From the NCBI RefSeq assembly GCF_900090045.1, contig NW_021638298.1:1-58220 (forward strand): 58,220 bases of DNA, given 5' to 3'. How positions within the stretch are numbered: position 1 is the first letter of the stretch; each line of letters opens with the position of its first letter. The notes beneath the pieces are model-generated. The model was not told the origin of the DNA and ran no database searches. It worked only from the letters and a program-made list of their open reading frames with translations. The DNA is from Plasmodium malariae. Taxonomy: Eukaryota > Apicomplexa > Aconoidasida > Haemosporida > Plasmodiidae. Positions 52,447-58,220 of this stretch are shown piece by piece. Made by a program: the position numbers and the translations under genes.

Positions 52447-54539
52447 AACATATCTTTAGTAATATGTTTCTTTATTTAAAGACGTCTTTAATGTGAAATA
52501 ATATGCATGTAATAACTTATTCTATGTTTAATAGACATACTCAGTGTTGCTTAAATTTTATACATGTTTACATATATACCTATCTTATTTGATATACATC
52601 TGTTAAAAAGTATGTTCTTAGTTTTTTTGTGAAATTAAAAGTTTTAATATTTTAAATTGTATATAATGAAATATTTTCTGTCTTTAATTAAACGTTACAA
52701 CATATTATATATATTTGTGCATTGAACAGATTTCTATAAAAGATATATTTTTCTGCATTAAAATTTCTATATAATAGAATAATTCAGATAATTTAATTGA
52801 AGTTATATGTTAATTTATATATGAACTATAAGAAATGATACTGATTGTTTTTCACAAAGTTTCAGTCTAATATTATTATTTGATAACACAATTAAAAAGA
52901 TGAATTATTATTTTTAAATAAGTAATGAATGTACCTGATTTCGTGTTTATTGAAATGATGTATATGTGCTTGTTATATTAATATATATAAATGTATGTTC
53001 ATTCAAAAAATATTAATATATACATTGTGAAATAAGTCGTCTCTGAAGTGTTTTAAAGAATATATTTATTGTAATACTTTATTAAAAGACTTATTTGTTT
53101 TCACGTAATATAAAAGGGAAAATATATATATGTAATATAATAATATTTCCATAAATATGCTTTAACCATCATATATTTATATCTTAAGAATTAAATTCAT
53201 TCATTATTTTATTATTGTTTTTAATTTTGGTGATAATTAAATTTTGAAAACTATAATTACATATATACAATACTGAAAAAATATATATAGCTATATTTAT
53301 TTTTATTTTTTTTATTATTATAGTATGAATGTAAAGAAAAGAATAAAATTCTGTATTAATGTAAGATATATTGAAATACTTTTCGTCTTTGATTATTCTT
53401 GTTCTATAACTATAGACTTCTAAAAATGTATTGTATATGTATATAAATGTAAAAATATACATTAAGTTTAATAAAATTAAGTGTATTCTTGTTTTCAATA
53501 ATATAATTATTTTTAGAAATATATTTATACATGTGTTCTATGTTTTACGAGTTTTCATAAGTGCATTATATAAATAGTTAAAATTATTTCAAAGGTGCAG
53601 AGAAATATGTACTGTTTATATTAACAGTTAGTAAATTCTTCAAAATAATATGGATAATTTTGTATACAAAGAAAAAATGAAAAATAGAATTGTTTTTTTA
53701 TAGATGATATATAAATAGTTAATATTTTTTTATTTCTTACATAAATATTAATAAGGTGTATTTAATGAGTTATTCTATGTTTGTTTGTTTTTTTTTTAGA
53801 GCATTTAATTAATTACGTATAAAGTACAGAATTTCCCATTGAATCATTTTTCCAGATAGTTGCATTTTGCACATTTGATTTTGTACAGATTTAGAGAAAA
53901 ATTATAATGTAATGTTAATATATGTTTTAATTATCTCACTCACACAATCTTTAAAAAGTATTGTTTAGTCAATTAAATAACATATAAAATGTATTTATTT
54001 AAATAATATTCTAAGGAACTATAAAAAATTATATTAAAATAAATGAAAATTTATGAATAGTGAAAGTAAAAATATGGCTAACAGGCATATTAATAAATAA
54101 TATTTATATATATTTTCTTTATAATATTGAATATTGCTCTATTTTCTTAATATATTTCGTCTATGTATATGATATATATAAATATATAAAATAATTATAT
54201 TACAATAATCTATGTTTCTTTTTTTTAACTTTGTAATATTTTTGGATACGTGAATGTATATATAAATAAACAATATAAATTACATATGTACATATGTTAC
54301 TAAAACGTTCTTTACTATTTAAATTCTCCCTTTCATATCACAATTTTACCTATACTTATTACCTCTTTTTTTTTGTCATGCTTCTTTTTAGAAAATAATA
54401 CTTGAAGAATTAAAATTAAAAAATATAAAGTTATTAATACTTTATGCAATTATCTTTTTATACATCTGAAATGTTTCACAATTCCTGTGTTTACTCCTTA
54501 GAGCAGTCCTCTTCCAAACACTGCATTATAATAATACCC
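52447..54539. other. 3' flank of fam-l, no gene
   Basis: The first 250 bp align with the flanks after the fam-l genes at 36427 and 10880 (for example text near 52510-52640 with 36530-36650). Further on it is AT-rich with no recognisable gene. A 104-codon minus-strand frame (53184-53498) is low-complexity and unsupported. Confidence 0.42.
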
Positions 54540-55190
54540 TTTGTTAATATCCGCTATCTCCATATATATTTTGCTTTTTTTAAAAATGGAAATTTTTGAA
54601 TGTAATTCGATGATTTTGTTTATGATGTTTCCATTTAATTTACGTAAGCTTTTTTTTTTCTTCTTTTTTTTTTCATGTTATTAAACAATTCTAATTTTTT
54701 CAATTTCTCAGAAGGATTTCCATATCTTTCTCATAATTTATTCTATAAAATATTTTGTGTCTCAATGTCATTGCTACTTTTAATATTTTTCGTTGTTCCT
54801 TTTTCAATTGTTAAATGAGAATAAGTTCTATATCACTGTTCTGTGAACACTCATACGCATATATCCAAAAAGTATACTTTTCTTTATTCCCATTAATCAT
54901 TTATGTATCCTCTAAGTACTTTCATACGTACTTTTATAATAGTTTTGGATCTGTTTTTTTCGACTTTATTCCTTTACATTTTTATTAATTTTAAATACAT
55001 TTATTTTTATATTTTTTTGTACGTTGTTCATTATTATTTATTCCGTGTTATAAATGATTATGTGTTAAAAACTAAACTTTTTCAGAAAAAAATGATGGTA
55101 ACAGTAATCTGAGAAGTATTATTTACATTCTTCTTATCTTTTTTTATTTTTTGTTCTATTTTGTAAATGTATTAAAGTATATATTTTTCT
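54540..55190 (-). pseudogene. STP1 relic, part of the Trp-rich last exon only
   Basis: The minus strand reads as a decayed version of the STP1 last exon. RSKTIIKVRMKVL matches RFKTIIEVHMEVL of copy B; after several stops and shifts there is text equivalent to the Trp-rich segment around LWNKWVKEH. The DNA aligns with about 23690-24325 of copy B and about 1700-2330 of copy A. The reading frame is broken many times. Exons 1-3 are absent: right after the start of the exon-4 equivalent the sequence continues as spacer that in copies A and B lies about 3.4 kb further away. The last 500 bp of exon 4 also seem to be missing. A non-coding relic. Confidence 0.62.
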
Positions 55191-57588
55191 TTAATATATT
55201 TTTCATTATTTTGTTTTAATATATGATCAAAATTATTGTGTGATATGGGAGTTTACATATTACATTCATTTCATAGTAACACCAAATAAATAACAATTCA
55301 TACGAATTACTGAATATTTCTTCATAGTATAATAATTATATTATTTATTTAAAAAAAAATTTTAATGTTAAAATGGATATTTTACATGAATAAATTTTTC
55401 CATATCAAACACAATATTAAAATTGATATAAAAACATACGAAAAAGCACAGCATGTATCTGAATATATATGTAAAAGTAGACCTATATAAAACATTTTAG
55501 TTACTTTAAATAAAATATTCAAAAAAAATTTCATTGAACATATATATATTCGCACTGTAGTAAATGTAGTCTATATTTCTATAACTAGTCACATTGTAAA
55601 ATTTTTATATAATATTATTTTATAATGTAATTCATAATTATAGGTGTATTATTACAGAAATAGCATCCTTAAATAAAATATGTATGGAAAGTGTTATGAA
55701 AAACATTGTATTGATGATAAATTTAATTTCATTATATATATATATTTTTTTCGTCAATATATACAAATATAGAATTACGCGATAATGTGCAAGAAACATG
55801 TTTTTATATTAAATTGTATTAATAACGCAGTAAATTATTTATATTGACATTATGTAAACGTTATTTATGTGATATTATTGTTAATATTTAATTAGTATTA
55901 TTTATTTTTTTTAGATTTAATATAATCATTCTGTTTACCATTTATTTAATATCAAATTATGTTGTATAACTGATATTTAAATAATGGATTTTCGTAATTT
56001 ATCAAATTTCTTAAAATTTTATAAATTATAGCATAAAAATTATTATTTATGTTTTAATTCTGTATTAATGTATGTCACATGTTTATTATAACCTTTTTTC
56101 AGAAATATAATGAAAATGTTTTTTTCCATTATACCTAGAGGTATTTTCATATTTATTCACTTAATAAATTTTAGTTTTGGATAAATATTCATATATGTAT
56201 ATATACTATATAGTTGTATTTCTCATTATAACTATTATATATCTTAACCACCTTAATCTTTTGCATTAACATTTTTTATGTATATAATATTATCGTATTT
56301 TCATATTTTCTCTGTCTATTCTTTATAACGTAGATATCCATAAAATAATTATACTTTATTTTAATATTTTTAATTTTTTTTCAGACTACTAAATTTTACG
56401 GGTGTTCTTTATATGAAAATTTTGGTTCCGCTAGTATGTTTCTTTATCTTATAACGTTTGTTAAAATATTGCTAAAAAAAATGTATTCGAATATTTTTTC
56501 TTTTTTTATTTTTTTTCAAAATATTTACATTTATATTTTTCAATATAATTTATATGAGAAATTATATCTTTTATTATGTATCCATGAATTAGAATTTTAT
56601 AAACTATGATATGTTATATGATACCTTCTTAGACTTAAGTATTTTTTTTTTTTAAGAGCTATTTGTTGCTATTTGTTCTTTTTTCTCATTTATATATTTA
56701 AATATTGTTTAATTTATTCTAACTTAAGATAAAAACAAAGTCTAAATTAGTTAAACGAATAGTTAAAAACTTATTTGTAGCTAAAGTACACACGGAACAA
56801 TAATTTTCAATCTAAATAGATTGAAGGAATTATAGAAAAACATTCATACTTTTAATTGAAATAATTTATTGTGGTATAAAAAGGAAAAGTGTGAAAAAAA
56901 CTACGATAAATATAAATATAATTATTGGATAGGAAGAGATAAATTTGCTACTATCATGTGAGAATTTGCTTCTTGGGGGATAGTGAACAGGAAGTGAAGT
57001 TTTTATGAGAAATAAATTTTACTGGAATTGAAAAAGTTCCTAGTCTTCATTGACAAGGTTTAATATTTGTATACATTTGTTCTTGGTAATATGATATTTA
57101 CAAGTATTATGTTCATTTTTAAAATTTTAAACTAGTTTACAGGGTTTATTGCAATTTGTATTGAATAACCATTTACGTGATTTTTATATAACCAAATATA
57201 TTTTTCATTATAGATATGAAGAGTACGTATATATTGAATATTAGAAATAGTTTAACAAATAATTTACGCTAAAAATGTAAATAAATGCAAAATTTTGTAG
57301 AAATATTTCTTTGTATAAATGTATAAAAATAAGAGTATTTAATGAATTCATATTTTAACAAGATATATAATACATATTATAAATAGAACTAGATGATTTA
57401 TATGAATATTTTATCTTTCGCAGCTGTAGTAATATAAAAGTGGTAAAACTATGAAAATATTATTTTGAAAATTGAAAATTAACATTATTTTATATTTAAC
57501 ATGCTTTATTTGCATAAATTAAATATTTATAATATTATTTATTAAATATAAATAAGGTGTAACTTGAAATGTATTAAATATTTATGTA

Positions 57589-57622
<34 letters not shown>

Positions 57623-58220
57623 ATCATGATATAATTATGATATGTAAATATTATATCAGAAAAAATTAAATAAACTACTTGGAAATAAAAATATTTGTGT
57701 AGAAATTCCAATGTAGAAAATGTATAAATATTTTTGGCAGATATAGTTTTGTTTTTCTAAAAAAATGATTAAAAAAATTTTTTAAAAAAAATAAATAGCA
57801 CTAAAACTGAAAATATTTATTTATAAGTAATATTTAGATGTATTTTACTTTATAATAAAAATGAATTTTAATACATCATGTTTGGATGATTATAAATGAA
57901 TAACATAGGTTACATTATGTATTATATATAGGATTCAAGACTGAGTAATATTGAGATACATTAAAACACTTAGAAAATGTAGAAGAAACTAATAAACTAC
58001 ATAAATATTATTATAATAATTATATATGTATTAAAACTTTAAAAATATAATAACGTTAATTTTTGCAAATTCTTTTTTAGTTAAAAATTAAAAAGTAGCG
58101 TTTTAAATTTATCTATTTATTTCTTTTTTAAATATTTTAATTCTTTTCATGGAAAATATTAGTTTTTTAGAAAAATAATGAAAGGTTATATTTCACGTTA
58201 TTACCATAATTGTTTTGTAT
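55191..58220. other. Third copy of the STP1-to-fam spacer, no gene
   Basis: No coding region. It aligns with spacers A and B: 55200-55240 with 5700-5745, 55290-55335 with 27870-27915, 57018-57032 with 29570-29584, and 57440-57520 with 30030-30110. A TA tract lies near 57588-57610. By analogy, a fam gene would be expected beyond the right edge of the window. Confidence 0.48.

Larger units (their letters stand above)
54540..58220. repeat. Segmental duplication, copy C, internally deleted
   Basis: The third module, reduced: a piece of the STP1 last exon joined directly to the middle of the spacer. The right end is cut by the window. Confidence 0.5.

Noticed and set aside
53184..53498. 104-codon minus-strand frame
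   Set aside because: Low-complexity Ile/Tyr/Phe/Asn sequence in the 3' flank of a fam-l gene; no counterpart in the other flanks.
1..58220. Telomere repeats (GGGTTYA), tRNA genes, CRISPR arrays or transposable elements
   Set aside because: I looked for GGGTTYA arrays, tRNA B-box-like GGTTCGAATCC text, regularly spaced direct repeats and transposase-like frames and saw none. The TA and poly-A/T tracts are simple sequence.

Overview
The window is extremely AT-rich, with long homopolymers and TA tracts. It carries two-exon genes for small exported two-transmembrane proteins, STP1-type genes with a tryptophan-rich C-terminal exon, and a decayed PIR gene. Together these point to a subtelomere of a malaria parasite, most likely Plasmodium malariae or its near-identical relative P. 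brasilianum. From memory, the two exported families are the ones named fam-l and fam-m, which are regarded as typical of P. malariae. The species call is therefore an inference from family membership, not a measured match.

Layout. (1) 1-3801: a minus-strand STP1 gene (copy A) with three homopolymer frameshifts. (2) 3802-9898: gene-free flank. (3) 9899-15260: a plus-strand doublet, fam-l then fam-m, both open. (4) 15261-22281: gene-poor, with a broken minus-strand PIR gene at 17972-19133. (5) 22282-25788: a second minus-strand STP1 (copy B), complete except for one in-frame TAA. (6) 25789-32070: flank homologous to 3802-9898. (7) 32071-36426: a second doublet, fam-m (one nonsense codon) then fam-l (open). 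(8) 36427-44826: no recognisable gene; 40150-42130 has an unusual composition. (9) 44827-52446: a degenerate exported-protein gene, then an open fam-m and an open fam-l. (10) 54540-55190: a relic of only the STP1 tryptophan-rich exon. (11) 55191-58220: a third copy of the intergenic flank.

The main architecture is a repeated module: STP1 on the minus strand, about 6 kb of non-coding spacer, then fam genes on the plus strand. It occurs fully twice, offset by about 22 kb, and a third time as a relic from which STP1 exons 1-3 and neighbouring spacer have been deleted. The six fam-l/fam-m genes share exon structure (exon 1 of 28-30 codons encoding a signal peptide, an intron of 117-129 bp, then a long exon 2), a PEXEL-like RxL at about residue 52, two membrane segments, and a conserved sequence block about 340-465 bp upstream of the start.

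No tRNA, rRNA, CRISPR, insertion sequence or telomere repeat was recognised. All homology statements come from reading the sequence by eye; no search was run. I see no wholly new system. The points most worth checking are the shared upstream element, the orphan upstream module, the deletion junction in the third STP1 copy, the lysine, threonine or tyrosine in place of the acidic/Gln position of the PEXEL, and whether the isolated frame breaks are biological.
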